NCBI RefSeq assembly: GCF_003711805.1
Contig: NZ_QXCP01000009.1
Location: 1-64,000 of the forward strand
Length of the DNA stretch: 64,000 bases
DNA from: Brachybacterium sp. EE-P12
Lineage (GTDB): Bacteria; Actinomycetota; Actinomycetes; Actinomycetales; Dermabacteraceae
Direction of reading: 5' to 3'
A model generated the notes under the pieces. It was not told the origin of the DNA and searched no databases. It worked only from the letters and a program-made list of their open reading frames with translations. The position numbers were made by a program, and so were the translations under genes. Within the stretch, counting starts at the first letter, position 1. Each line of letters begins with the position of its first letter. Shown here piece after piece: positions 14,551-23,740 of the stretch.

Positions 14551-15657
14551 TCAGATCTCCGTCCCGTAGTGCTGGGAGAAGCGGACGTCGCCCTCCACCA
14601 TGTCTCGCATGTCCGCCACGCCGTTGCGCAGCATGAGGATGCGCTCGATGCCGAGTCCGAAGGCGAAGCCCTGGTGCTCCTCGGGGTCCACCCCGGCCGA
14701 GCGCAGCACGTTCGGGTGGACCATGCCGCAGCCGCCCATCTCGATCCAGCCCGTGCCGCCGCAGACCCGGCACTCCGGGTCCGCGTCGTGCTCCAGCCCG
14801 TGCCGGGCGTCGCAGGCGAAGCATCGGAAGTCCATCTCGGCGCTGGGCTCGGTGAAGGGGAAGTGGTTGGGGCGCAGGCGCGTGATCGGCGCGCCGCCGA
14901 AGAGGTGCGCGGCGAGCGCGTCGAGGGTGCCGACGAGGTTCGCCATCGTCAGGCCCTTGTCGATCGCGAGGCCCTCGACCTGGTTGAACATCGGCGAGTG
15001 GGTCGCGTCCATCTCGTCGGCCCGGTAGACGGTGCCGGGACACGCGACGTACAGGGGTGCACCGCGCTCGAGCATCGCGCGGATCTGCACCGGGGAGGTC
15101 TGGGTGCGCAGCAGCATCCCGGAGTCCTCGGGGGCGAGGTAGAGGGTGTCCTGGAGGGAGCGGGAGGGGTGGTCCGCGTCCGCGTTCAGGGCGTCGAAGT
15201 TCAGCCAGGAGGACTCCGCCTCGGGGCCTTCGGCGATCTCCCAGCCGATGCCGACGAAGAAGTCCTCGATCCGCTCGGTGAGGGTCCACAGCGGGTGCGC
15301 GGCGCCGCGCGGGCGGCGGTCCGTGGGCAGCGTCATGTCGACGGTCTCCGCGGCGAGCGCCGCCTCCTCCTCGGCGGCGGCGAGCTCGGCCTGACGGGCG
15401 GCGAGCTCCTTCTGCACACGGCCCTTGCCCTGGCCGACGAGCTTGCCCGCGGCGGCCTTCTGGTCCTTGGGCAGGTCCTTGATGGCGCGGTTCGCCGTGG
15501 TCAGCACGCTCGCGTCACCGACGTGGTCGATGCGCACCTGCTTGAGGGAGGCGGTGTCGGGCGCCGCGGCGATCGCGGCGAGGGCGGCGTCGACCGCGGC
15601 GGCGATCGACTGCTCGTCGATCACCGGACCGCCGGGCGCGGGGGATGTCTCGGACAC
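14551..15657 (-). CDS. pheS: Phenylalanyl-tRNA synthetase alpha subunit
   Basis: Catalytic subunit of PheRS (368 residues). An N-terminal coiled-coil arm (about 1-100) is followed by class II motif 2 (FNQVEGLAID) and motif 3 (GFAFGLGIERILML). A Cys-containing insert (CFACDARHGLEH ... CRVCGG) looks like the zinc-ribbon-type insertion seen in many actinobacterial PheS proteins. The start is GTG 15657. A TAGAAT -10 box at 15726-15721 predicts a leader of about 57 nt. No T-box-like structure is seen. Confidence 0.97.
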   Translation of the reverse strand: MSETSPAPGGPVIDEQSIAAAVDAALAAIAAAPDTASLKQVRIDHVGDASVLTTANRAIKDLPKDQKAAAGKLVGQGKGRVQKELAARQAELAAAEEEAALAAETVDMTLPTDRRPRGAAHPLWTLTERIEDFFVGIGWEIAEGPEAESSWLNFDALNADADHPSRSLQDTLYLAPEDSGMLLRTQTSPVQIRAMLERGAPLYVACPGTVYRADEMDATHSPMFNQVEGLAIDKGLTMANLVGTLDALAAHLFGGAPITRLRPNHFPFTEPSAEMDFRCFACDARHGLEHDADPECRVCGGTGWIEMGGCGMVHPNVLRSAGVDPEEHQGFAFGLGIERILMLRNGVADMRDMVEGDVRFSQHYGTEI

Positions 15658-15901
15658 GGGGTTCGCTTTCGTCCTGGAGTGCTCGGGGGCGCACGCGCCG
15701 GGGCGCGGGCACCGCGGACCATTCTAGGAGGCATCGCGAGCGGTCGTACCGCCCGGGGCGGTCCGAGCACCCGTTCCGTGCAGTCGGCTTCCGTGACCGC
15801 GAGGGGTGGGGAGTTCTGCCCATCGCCGTCGCGCTCTGCCCGCCCTACGCTGACACGCAGTACGCCGCACGTCGGTGCGGCACGACGGCGGAAGGGCCCC
15901 C

Positions 15902-17785
15902 ATGACATTCCTCGGCGCGGACACAGAGGCTCTGCGAGGACATGCGACGACGACGCAGACGCAGGCTCGCCGCGTGGAGGTGCTCGTCTCCGACCTCATG
16001 GATGCCGCGGCCGGCGTCCCGTGGGAGGGCTCGGATGCGGAGGACTTCCGCCGGCGGTGCGTCGGGATCCGGGTCCGCGGGGTGGCCCTCGCCTCGTCGC
16101 TGCGCACCTTCGGCACATCGCTGACCGAGCAGGCCGAGGAGCAGGACTCGGCCTCGGAGGCGGGCGGGCGCACTCTCGCCGGACTGCCCGGCGACCCGCT
16201 GACCGATCTGCTCGGCGGCGCGCTGGGCGGGCTGATCGGCTCCGTCCGCGGCACGGGCCCCGCGGGCGTCGGCGCCGGGAGCCCGTTCCTCGGGGTGAGC
16301 GGCACGGCGGCGGGACTCCTCACGGGACTCGCCGGCGGCGGCTTCGACACCACAGGGCTGCGCAGCGAGATGGGCACTCCGATCGACCCGTCGGTGTTCG
16401 AGCCCGACGACAGCACCAGCACCACCGCCGGAGGATCGGTGAAGACGGGCGACACCACCCGCAAGGGCAGCGTCACCGTGGAGGACGACGGGACGAGGAC
16501 CTACAGCTACGAGGTCTCCGAGGAGCGCGAGCTCGAGGTGGGCAGCGAGGCCGCAGGCGGCTCGGCGACGCTGAAGACCGGCGACACCACGACGGTCTCC
16601 GAGAATCCCGACGGAACCCTCACCGTGACCTTCGATGCCGAGGTGACAGGCAGCGCCGAGATGCACGGCCAGGTCCGCGGCGTCGAGGGCGGCGTCGAGT
16701 CCGAGGTGAGCGGCAAGGGCTCGTACTCGGTCACGCTGCCTCCCGGCTCGAGTCCGGACGACGCCGTGGGCATCAATCCCTTCGACCCCGACACGATTCC
16801 GCCGGGAGCCTCCGTGAAGATCACCGGCGAGCTGTCGGGATCGGTCGGGGCGAGCCTCGGGTACGGGGACGCCGCGACCGGCAAGCTCGCTCTCACCGGG
16901 GGCGAGGAGATGGTCACCACCGTCGCCAAGGACGCGGACGGCACCGTGGCGGTCGACATGGGGCCCGGCACCACGAGCGGCGTGGACGCGAGTCTGCAGA
17001 TCGGTCCGGATCAGGCGAACGTCACGTTCGACGGCGAGAGCTATGTCAAGAAGTCGACGATCGAGCACACGGAGTTCTCGGACACTCCCGAGGGACGGGC
17101 AGCGTTCGACGGCTACATGTTCACAGGAGAGCAGCCGGAGGCAGGATCGCCCGGCGTCGACGACGCCTACTCCGATCTCGTCACGTCGAAGGTGAGCAAA
17201 TCGGCCCTCACCGCGACCGCCGGGGACGGCGACGGCACCGAGACCTCCGCCGGTGCCGCTGCGGAGAACGCGAAGGTCACCTCCGTGGAGCGGACCTACT
17301 CCGACGGCAGCTCGGTGAAGGAGCATCGGTTCAACCCCCACGGCGAGGGCATGGACGAGAACGGGCCCTACGGCGTCGCCCACTCCAGCTCGGACGGCCC
17401 CACGTACTACGAGCTGCGCTACCCGCAGCACGGCTCGGCCCCGCCGAACTCCTACCACGAGAAGTACGGCGACCTGCCCTACACCTTCGGCGAGGACCAG
17501 ACGATCAACGTGCAGCTCAGCGAGGCGGAGATGCAGCAGATCATCGAGAATCGCGGAAAGGGGGAGACTCCCGAGGAGGTGCTCAACGCCTACGCGGCAT
17601 CCGGACCCCAGGGCGCGCAGCAGATGGCGGAGGACTTCTCCGGCGTCGGCTCGGGGCAGCCGGCCGCTGCCCCGGGAAGGATCACCGAGCCCGGCGCCGG
17701 GAGCGACCCCTCTCAGGGAGGCGGCGGCAGCACCGGCGGCTCCGGCGGATCCCGCGGCACGCGTGCGGTCCCTTCCGCGAGCTGA
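15902..17785 (+). CDS. Large orphan protein with WXG100-like N-terminal domain
   Basis: 627 residues, function unknown. The first about 85 residues look like a helical WXG/ESX-type hairpin with a W-E-G turn (VPWEGSDAEDFRRR, about residues 38-51). A Gly/Ala-rich hydrophobic linker (about 100-160) follows. Then comes a long, acidic, beta-strand-like central region rich in Thr/Gly/Ser (KTGDTT occurs twice) and a Gly/Ser-rich tail. No nuclease, ADP-ribosyltransferase or other toxin motif is recognised, and there is no YxxxD/E secretion signal I can call with confidence. No EccC, EccD, MycP or immunity-like gene is adjacent. It could be a type VII-secreted polymorphic protein or a cell-surface structural protein. 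The ATG at 15902 fits the domain boundary, and ORF evidence is strong (high GC3 throughout). Confidence 0.7.
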   Translation: MTFLGADTEALRGHATTTQTQARRVEVLVSDLMDAAAGVPWEGSDAEDFRRRCVGIRVRGVALASSLRTFGTSLTEQAEEQDSASEAGGRTLAGLPGDPLTDLLGGALGGLIGSVRGTGPAGVGAGSPFLGVSGTAAGLLTGLAGGGFDTTGLRSEMGTPIDPSVFEPDDSTSTTAGGSVKTGDTTRKGSVTVEDDGTRTYSYEVSEERELEVGSEAAGGSATLKTGDTTTVSENPDGTLTVTFDAEVTGSAEMHGQVRGVEGGVESEVSGKGSYSVTLPPGSSPDDAVGINPFDPDTIPPGASVKITGELSGSVGASLGYGDAATGKLALTGGEEMVTTVAKDADGTVAVDMGPGTTSGVDASLQIGPDQANVTFDGESYVKKSTIEHTEFSDTPEGRAAFDGYMFTGEQPEAGSPGVDDAYSDLVTSKVSKSALTATAGDGDGTETSAGAAAENAKVTSVERTYSDGSSVKEHRFNPHGEGMDENGPYGVAHSSSDGPTYYELRYPQHGSAPPNSYHEKYGDLPYTFGEDQTINVQLSEAEMQQIIENRGKGETPEEVLNAYAASGPQGAQQMAEDFSGVGSGQPAAAPGRITEPGAGSDPSQGGGGSTGGSGGSRGTRAVPSAS

Positions 17786-17862
17786 CGTCCAGTCTCCGTC
17801 AGACGCACCCGGAACGTCCCGGATAGGCTGGCCAGGACCCTGTTCCCTCGAAGGAGGCCAGC

Positions 17863-18963
17863 ATGTCCTGGACCGTGAAGGGCGTCGTCGCCCTCGCAGA
17901 GAAGAAGCCCGCTGAGCTCGTGGACGTCGTGATCCCCGATCCGGGCCCGAACGACGTCGTCGTCGACATCGAGGCGACCGGTGTGTGCCACACCGACCTC
18001 GCCTATCGCGACGGCGGCATCAACGACGAGTTCCCGTTCCTGCTCGGGCACGAGTCCGCGGGCCGCGTCTCCGCCGTCGGCGAGCACGTCACCCATGTGG
18101 AGGTCGGCGACTACGTCGTGCTGAACTGGCGCGCCGTGTGCGGGCAGTGCCGCGCCTGCAAGAAGGGCGTGCTGCAGTACTGCTTCGACACCCACAACGC
18201 CTCGAGGCCCATGACGCTGACCGACGGCACCGAGCTCACCGCCGCCCTCGGCATCGGCTCCTTCGCCGAGAAGACCCTGGTCCACGAGGGCCAGTGCACG
18301 AAGGTCTCCGAGGACGCCCCGGCCGAGGTCGCCGGCCTGCTGGGCTGCGGCGTGATGGCCGGCATCGGCGCCGCGATCAACACCGGCCAGGTCCAGCGCG
18401 GAGAATCCCTCGCCGTGATCGGCCTGGGCGGGGTGGGCTGCGCCGCGATCGCGGGCGCGAAGCTCGCCGGCGCCACCACCATCATCGGCCTCGACGTCGA
18501 CGAGAAGAAGCTCGCCGCCGCGGAGGAGCTCGGCGCGACCCACACCCTGTGCACCAAGGACCTCTCGCCGCAGCAGGTCGCGGAGAAGGTGCAGGAGCTC
18601 ACCGGCGGCTTCGGCGCGGACGTCGTCGTCGACGCGGTCGGCATCCCGCAGACCTACGAGACCGCGTTCTACGCCCGCGACCTCGCCGGCCGCGTGGTGC
18701 TCGTCGGCGTGCCTCGTCCGGGCATCGAGATCACGCTCCCGCTGCTGGACGTGTTCGGCCGCGGCGGGGCGCTGAAGTCCTCCTGGTACGGCGACTGCCT
18801 GCCTGAGCGGGACTTCCCGTACCTGATCGACCTGTTCCTGCAGGGCCGCCTGCCGCTGGACCGCTTCGTCACCGGCCGCACGGACCTCGCCGGGGTCGAC
18901 GCGGCGCTGTCCTCGCTGCACGAGGGCGACACCCTGCGCACCGTGGCGGAGGTGGCGAAGTGA
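17863..18963 (+). CDS. mscR: S-(hydroxymethyl)mycothiol dehydrogenase (MDR family)
   Basis: Zinc-dependent medium-chain dehydrogenase (366 residues) that oxidises the formaldehyde-mycothiol adduct with NAD. Catalytic zinc ligands C42 and H63-E64 and structural zinc cysteines C93, C96, C99 and C107 are all present, and the nucleotide fold shows GLGGVG. The overall sequence matches the mycothiol-dependent formaldehyde dehydrogenase group (the Rv2259 type). AAGGAGG precedes the ATG. The stop overlaps the start of the metallo-beta-lactamase-fold gene (GTGA), the same pair found in mycobacteria, which supports the assignment. Confidence 0.9.
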   Translation: MSWTVKGVVALAEKKPAELVDVVIPDPGPNDVVVDIEATGVCHTDLAYRDGGINDEFPFLLGHESAGRVSAVGEHVTHVEVGDYVVLNWRAVCGQCRACKKGVLQYCFDTHNASRPMTLTDGTELTAALGIGSFAEKTLVHEGQCTKVSEDAPAEVAGLLGCGVMAGIGAAINTGQVQRGESLAVIGLGGVGCAAIAGAKLAGATTIIGLDVDEKKLAAAEELGATHTLCTKDLSPQQVAEKVQELTGGFGADVVVDAVGIPQTYETAFYARDLAGRVVLVGVPRPGIEITLPLLDVFGRGGALKSSWYGDCLPERDFPYLIDLFLQGRLPLDRFVTGRTDLAGVDAALSSLHEGDTLRTVAEVAK

Positions 18964-19580
18964 CCGCACACCTCTCGCACGCCGTGACCTCGGGGACCTT
19001 CTCCCTGGACGGGGAGACCCACGAGGTCGACAACAACGTGTGGGTGCTCGGCGACGACGAGCAGTGCGTCGTCTTCGACGCCCCGCACGACGTGGAGACC
19101 GTCGAGGAGCTCGTCGGGGACCGCGAGTGCGTGGGCATCCTGCTCACCCACGCGCACGACGACCACGTCCGCTTCGCCCCGGAGCTCTCCGAGGCCCTCG
19201 AGGCGCCGATCCTGCTGAACCCCGCCGACCGCGAGGTCTGGCAGCTCACCCACGGCGACCTCCCCTGGGACGACGACGTCGCCGACGGGGACATGTTCAC
19301 CATCGCGGGCGTGAACCTCGAGGCGCTGCACACCCCGGGCCACTCCCCCGGCTCGACCTGCTACTACAGCGAGGAGCTCGGCGCCGTGTTCACCGGCGAC
19401 ACCCTGTTCCAGGGCGGGCCCGGCGCGACCGGCCGCTCCTTCTCCTCGCGGGAGACCATCGAGGAGTCGATCCGCGAGCGGCTGTTCCGGCTCCCGGACG
19501 ACACGGTGGTGCACACCGGCCACGGACCGGACACCACCATCGGCACCGAGAAGCGGGCGGCGCAGGGCGACTGGCTCTGA
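18960..19580 (+). CDS. Metallo-beta-lactamase-fold hydrolase paired with mscR
   Basis: 206 residues, starting GTG with a 4-bp overlap of mscR. The metal-binding motif is THAHDDH (about 61-67), with further ligands in HTPGHSPGS and the aspartate of FTGDTLF, as in glyoxalase-II-like enzymes. By its neighbour it probably hydrolyses the S-formylmycothiol product or a related mycothiol thioester. That is inference from context; the fold itself is certain. Confidence 0.85.
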   Translation: MTAHLSHAVTSGTFSLDGETHEVDNNVWVLGDDEQCVVFDAPHDVETVEELVGDRECVGILLTHAHDDHVRFAPELSEALEAPILLNPADREVWQLTHGDLPWDDDVADGDMFTIAGVNLEALHTPGHSPGSTCYYSEELGAVFTGDTLFQGGPGATGRSFSSRETIEESIRERLFRLPDDTVVHTGHGPDTTIGTEKRAAQGDWL

Positions 19581-19648
19581 GCGACGAGGCGCTCGGGTCG
19601 ACGTCCGCGGACTTCGCGCCCCGAGGCGACGGCACCGATCGACGACCA

Positions 19649-19680
19649 CGGCGACGGTCCTCTGCGGAGGGCCGCCGCCG
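19649..19680 (+). terminator. Terminator after the mscR operon
   Basis: A stem of about 14 bp (19649-19662 with 19667-19680) with a 4-nt loop and two imperfect pairs. It lies about 70 bp past the metallo-beta-lactamase-fold gene. Confidence 0.6.
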
Positions 19681-19698
19681 TGTCATGTCCGGGCATCC

Positions 19699-20064
19699 GT
19701 GCGCGACGGACAGACACGGTCCTTCGAGGAGAGCACCCCGCTCCCGGCGGATCCCGGCGGGGAGATCGAAGCGAGCGACCTGATCCCCTCGCTCTCGCGC
19801 ACCCGCTACAACGTGCTGATGAGCTCCGCGCTCACGACGGGCGGCCTCGAGCCTCCCGCCCCCGGACGTCCGGGTGAACGTGACAGTGTCCGAGACGGAC
19901 CACATCGAGGAGTACGACCCGCCGATCCTCCTGCCGGCGGGGCGACCGCTGTCGAGAACCTCCCCGACCTCTGACGCGAGCACCACCGGCTGAAGACGCT
20001 CGGGCTGCTCGACCCGGTGCGCGACGGCGGCCTGCATCCGCCGAGCGATCCGCCGCCTTACTGA
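19699..20064 (+). pseudogene. Decayed gene, frameshifted at least twice
   Basis: High-GC3 coding character runs through this stretch but changes frame. Frame 1 (from ATG 19699) reads RSFEESTPLPADPGG and then LIPSLSRTRYNVLMSSAL to about 19855. A second frame then reads VNVTVSETDHIEEYDPP to about 19945. A third reads HHRLKTLGLLDPVRDGG and ends at TGA 20062-20064. None of the single frames makes a sensible full protein. The pattern is that of an old coding sequence with accumulated indels. The parent family is not recognised. The end abuts the convergent CopD/CtaG gene. Confidence 0.5.
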
Positions 20065-22190
20065 GTCGGCCCGTCCGGCCGATCCGCGCCGTCCAGCCGG
20101 ACCTCGCCGCCCGGCTGAGCTACGCCGCCCGGCTGGGCCTCGCCGCCCGGCTGAGCCACGCCGTCCGACCGGGCCTCGCCGCCCAGGCTCTCGAGATAGG
20201 CGTTGTACGCGGCGAGCTCGGCGCCGCCGTCCCGCTCGGCCTTGCGGTCGTACTGCCTCGCGCGCCGGTCCTCGGAGCCCATCCACAGCACCACCACGAC
20301 GATCGCGTACCCGACCGTCGGCACCTCCGAGATCGCCCACATGATCGAGGCGCCGCGCTCCTGGATCAGCATCAGGCGCTCGGGCCCGTACATCCCCAGG
20401 TCCGTGTACCAGTCCTGCGCGACCAGCCAGGTCGCCGAGTACAGCGCCACCCCGAAGAAGGCGTGGAACGCGAGGGTGACCAGGAGGGTGAGCAGCTTGA
20501 GCACCGGGTTGATCGGTCTTGTCGACGGGTCGATGCCGATCAGCACCCAGGCGAAGAGATAGCCGGAGGCGAGGAAGTGCACCGTCATCAGCACGTGGCC
20601 GAGATGGTCGTACATCGCCAGCTCGAAGAGAGGCGAGAAGTAGAAGATCACGAGCGACCCGGCGAAGATCAGCCCGGCCATCGGCGGGGAGGAGATTACG
20701 CGAGAGTAGCCCGAGTGCAGCGCCGCGAGCACCCACTCGCGCACCCCGCGGGAACCGTCGGTGCGCGGGGCCGTGGCGCGGGAGAGCATCGTCACCGGAG
20801 CGCCCAGCACCCACAGCGGCGGCACGATCATCATCATCGCCATGTGCTGGACCATGTGAGCGTCGAAGCGGAACTTCCCCCAGGCCGCCGCACCTCCGGA
20901 GAGGACCCACGCGAAGGCGAGGCAGCCGGCGACGAAGGCGAGCGTGCGGTGCCACGGCCAGTCATCGCCGCGCCGAGCCAGGCGCACCGCGCCGATGAGG
21001 TAGGCGCCCGCCATCGCCGCGGCGAGGGCGAGGGCGATCCAGTCGGGCTGGATCACGGTGAACATCGTCGTCGGCGAGAACTCCTCGGACGGCGGGAGGA
21101 AGCCGACCAGCGCCATCACCCGCAGCTCGCCGATCTCGGGGACCGACTGCGGCACGGGCGGGGCGGAGCGGCCCAGCGCGATCGACGCCCCGATCACCGC
21201 GGCCATGAGCACGCCCTCGGTCAGCGCGAGGTGGCGGAAGCGCAGGCGTTCCCCGAGCCGCCTGCGCTGCAGCGCGCCGAGCACGGCGAGCACGAGCAGC
21301 CCGATGGTCTTGGCGAGCACGACGCGTCCGTAGCCGGTGCTCAGCAGGTCCCCCCAGCCCGACAGCCGGATCCAGGCGCTGATCAGTCCGCTGAGGGCGA
21401 GGGAGACCACCGCGGCCAGGGCCCAGGGCGAGAAGCGACGCACCACCGTGCCGAGCACGGCGTCGTCCATCCGCGGGGCCAGCAGGGCGATGACCAGCAG
21501 CCCGCCCGCCCAGACGGTCACGGCGACGAGGTGCAGCGCCATGGCGTTGACAGCGTTGATGTGGTCGAGGCTCGCGCCGGCGTGGCCCACCAGGCCCAGG
21601 GAGAGCGTGCCGAGCCCGGCGAAGGCGAGCCCCCAGCAGGCCAGCACGGTCGAGCGGGCGAGGGCGTACGCCAGGGTCGCGAGCGCGGCGAGCACCGCGA
21701 CCAGCATCTGCAGGCGTCCGAGAGCGCCGCCCATCGCCACGTCCCAGACGTTCAGGTCGGTGCCCGCTCCCGTCGCCTCGAGCCCGCCGAGCGGGATCTG
21801 CGCGGCGGCGGCGAGGGTCCAGAGCAGGGCGCCGGCCGCGGCGAGACGCACCGTGCGGCGGCGCAGCGGGTCCAGCACCGTCACCTCCCGGCGGGAGGGG
21901 CCGGGCAGCAGCAGCACGGCGGTCCCGCCCGCGCCGACGGCGATCAGCAGCCCGAGGTGGTGCAGGGCCCGCACGACGGGCAGACCCCAGGTGACCAGCG
22001 GGGAGGCGGGCACGAGCGTGGCGGGGGACACCGCACCGGTGGCGAGCATCCCGAGCCCTGCTGCGAGCAGCGAGAGGAGCAGGAGGAGCGGCACGGCCGC
22101 GGCGGCGAGGGCGCGGCCGGGTCGAGCGCCGACCGCGGAGCGGGGATGCTCGTCGTCCGTGCGGGGCGCGGAGCGGGAAGGAGTGGTCAT
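20058..22190 (-). CDS. CopD-CtaG fusion membrane protein (copper import / cytochrome oxidase assembly)
   Basis: 710 residues with many membrane segments. The N-terminal half is a CopD-like domain (hydrophobic helices from about 28, with RALHHLG and HAGASLDHINAVNAMALHLVAVTVWAGG). The C-terminal half is a CtaG/Caa3 assembly domain containing WGKFRFDAHMVQHMAMMM and MTVHFLASGYLF. The role is probably copper handling for cytochrome c oxidase. Such fusions are known in actinobacteria. The start at 22190 overlaps the methylase stop (ATGA). The cytoplasmic C-tail consists of hexapeptide repeats of the type (E/V)AQPGG, encoded by an 18-bp tandem repeat. Confidence 0.88.
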   Translation of the reverse strand: MTTPSRSAPRTDDEHPRSAVGARPGRALAAAAVPLLLLLSLLAAGLGMLATGAVSPATLVPASPLVTWGLPVVRALHHLGLLIAVGAGGTAVLLLPGPSRREVTVLDPLRRRTVRLAAAGALLWTLAAAAQIPLGGLEATGAGTDLNVWDVAMGGALGRLQMLVAVLAALATLAYALARSTVLACWGLAFAGLGTLSLGLVGHAGASLDHINAVNAMALHLVAVTVWAGGLLVIALLAPRMDDAVLGTVVRRFSPWALAAVVSLALSGLISAWIRLSGWGDLLSTGYGRVVLAKTIGLLVLAVLGALQRRRLGERLRFRHLALTEGVLMAAVIGASIALGRSAPPVPQSVPEIGELRVMALVGFLPPSEEFSPTTMFTVIQPDWIALALAAAMAGAYLIGAVRLARRGDDWPWHRTLAFVAGCLAFAWVLSGGAAAWGKFRFDAHMVQHMAMMMIVPPLWVLGAPVTMLSRATAPRTDGSRGVREWVLAALHSGYSRVISSPPMAGLIFAGSLVIFYFSPLFELAMYDHLGHVLMTVHFLASGYLFAWVLIGIDPSTRPINPVLKLLTLLVTLAFHAFFGVALYSATWLVAQDWYTDLGMYGPERLMLIQERGASIMWAISEVPTVGYAIVVVVLWMGSEDRRARQYDRKAERDGGAELAAYNAYLESLGGEARSDGVAQPGGEAQPGGVAQPGGEVRLDGADRPDGPTQ
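20106..20177 (-). repeat. 18-bp tandem repeat within the CopD/CtaG 3' end
   Basis: Four 18-bp units (20106, 20124, 20142, 20160), three of them beginning GCCGCCCGGCTG on the plus strand and the last degenerate. They encode a hexapeptide-repeat tail, so the unit length keeps frame and copy number can vary without breaking the gene. Confidence 0.8.
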
Positions 22191-23062
22191 GCGCGCGCCC
22201 GCCGGCGACGGAGCGTCTCGAACAGGCACACGGTCGCGGCGGTGTGCACGTTCAGGGACTCCGCGTGCCCGGCCAGCGGGATCCGCACGGTGAGCGGGGC
22301 GGCGGAGAGGGTCTCCTCGTCCAGTCCGCGGGCCTCGTTGCCGAGGATCCAGGCCAGTCGCTGCGGCAGCTCGACGGTGAACAGCTCGACCTCGGCGTGG
22401 CCGCTGGTCGCGGCGGCGGTGATGCCTCGCGCGGCGAGGGTCTCGAGCACGGGCGCGATCTCCGCGCCGGCGAGGACGGGGAGGTGGAAGAGGCTGCCGA
22501 CGGCGGCGCGGACGGCCTTCGGGGAGTACGGGTCGGCGCTGGTGCGGGTCAGCAGCACGAGGTCGGCGCCGGCGGCGTCCGCGGTGCGGATCAGGGTGCC
22601 GACGTTTCCGGGGTCGCGCACCTCGTGGAGCACGACCACGGTGAGCGGCTCGTCGGCGGGCAGCGTCTCCAGCGCGGTGAGCGCGGCGAGCGGGTCCTCG
22701 GCCGGCAGCGTGCCGAGCGCGACGACGCCCTGCGGGGAGACGAGCGCGCCGTGGGCAGCCGGGCTCGCGGCGTCCTCGCGGACCATGGCGCGCAGCACCT
22801 GCTCGTCGAGCGTGTTCGCAGGCGCTCCCGCCGCGCGGGCGAGGCTCACCAGGTCGGGGTGGTCGTCGGCGGCGCGCTCGGTGAGGTGCACCTCGAGGGC
22901 GAGCTCGGGTCGGTGCGTGAGCAGGGAGCGCACGGCCTGCGGTCCCTCGATGCGGAATCGTCCCTGCTTGCGACGCGCAGAGCGCCCGGTCAGCGCCGCC
23001 ACCTTCCGCACCCGCTCGGAGCGGGGGGAGGTGATCGGGGACTGATCCGGGCGCTCGGTCAT
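22187..23062 (-). CDS. TrmH/SpoU-family RNA 2'-O-methyltransferase
   Basis: 291 residues, SPOUT superfamily. An N-terminal substrate-binding domain (about 20-100; KQGRFRIEGPQAVRSLL) is followed by the catalytic domain with motif 1 (VRDPGNVGTLIRTADAAG), motif 2 (WILGNEARGLDEE) and motif 3 (IPLAGHAESLNVHTAATV), which form the SAM-binding knot. The target is probably 23S rRNA, but the exact nucleotide cannot be read from sequence. It follows rplT by 19 bp, the usual actinobacterial order. Confidence 0.92.
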   Translation of the reverse strand: MTERPDQSPITSPRSERVRKVAALTGRSARRKQGRFRIEGPQAVRSLLTHRPELALEVHLTERAADDHPDLVSLARAAGAPANTLDEQVLRAMVREDAASPAAHGALVSPQGVVALGTLPAEDPLAALTALETLPADEPLTVVVLHEVRDPGNVGTLIRTADAAGADLVLLTRTSADPYSPKAVRAAVGSLFHLPVLAGAEIAPVLETLAARGITAAATSGHAEVELFTVELPQRLAWILGNEARGLDEETLSAAPLTVRIPLAGHAESLNVHTAATVCLFETLRRRRARA

Positions 23063-23081
23063 CGCCAGACGTGCCGCGATG

Positions 23082-23462
23082 TCAGGCCGCGGGGGCGTTG
23101 ACGTCCTTGGGGAGGGCGTTCTTGGCGACCTCGACCAGGGCGGCGAAAGCCGGCGCGTCGTTGACGGCGAGCTCGGCGAGCATGCGACGGTCAACCTCGA
23201 CACCCGCGAGGCCGAGGCCCTGGATGAAGCGGTTGTAGGTCAGGCCGTTGGCGCGGGAGGCAGCGTTGATGCGCTGGATCCAGAGCTGACGGAAGTCGCC
23301 CTTGCGCTTCTTGCGGTCGCGGAAGTTGTAGGTCTGCGAGTGCAGCACCTGCTCCTTCGCCTTGCGGTACAGGCGCGAGCGCTGGCCGCGGTAGCCGCTG
23401 GCCTGCTCGAGGATCTCCCGACGCTTCTTCTGGGCGTTGACCGCCCGCTTCACGCGTGCCAC
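23082..23462 (-). CDS. rplT: Ribosomal protein bL20
   Basis: 126-residue basic 23S-binding assembly protein of the large subunit. The N-terminal stretch [13 protein letters not shown] and [22 protein letters not shown] are invariant family features. The start is GTG 23462 with AAGGAG 7 bases upstream. It is third in infC-rpmI-rplT. Confidence 0.98.
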   Translation of the reverse strand: MARVKRAVNAQKKRREILEQASGYRGQRSRLYRKAKEQVLHSQTYNFRDRKKRKGDFRQLWIQRINAASRANGLTYNRFIQGLGLAGVEVDRRMLAELAVNDAPAFAALVEVAKNALPKDVNAPAA

Positions 23463-23520
23463 GTGATACTCCTTCGATCGTAAGTTCAGGGTCGCGGGAG
23501 GCGTGCTCCCGCGTGGGCGA

Positions 23521-23715
23521 TCAGCGGCCCAGCAGCTTCTTCATGCGCTTGGCGTCGGCCTTCGACACATCGGTGTCGGAGCCCAGACGGCGCTTGCGGG
23601 TGGAGGACTTGTGCTCCAGCAGGTGGCGGGCGTTCGCCTTCTCGCGCATGAGCTTGCCCGAGCCGGTGACGCGGACGCGCTTCTTGGTGCCCGAGTGGGT
23701 CTTGTTCTTCGGCAT
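23521..23715 (-). CDS. rpmI: Ribosomal protein bL35
   Basis: 64-residue basic large-subunit protein; it begins [20 protein letters not shown] and contains the family [13 protein letters not shown] segment. It lies 25 bp downstream of infC and 58 bp upstream of rplT. Confidence 0.98.
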   Translation of the reverse strand: MPKNKTHSGTKKRVRVTGSGKLMREKANARHLLEHKSSTRKRRLGSDTDVSKADAKRMKKLLGR

Positions 23716-23740
23716 TGGCCTGTTTCTCCTTGTGACGTTC

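Noticed and set aside
15658-15901. T-box riboswitch upstream of pheS
   Set aside because: The predicted leader is only about 57 nt, with no T-box sequence or specifier structure.
15845-17458. A minus-strand 537-codon frame opposite the WXG-like gene
   Set aside because: Arg/Val/Gly-rich with shadow-like composition. Codon-position bias supports the plus-strand gene.
15902-17785. Calling the WXG-like protein a toxin
   Set aside because: No catalytic signature in the C-terminus and no small immunity-like gene follows it; only a domain-level description is justified.
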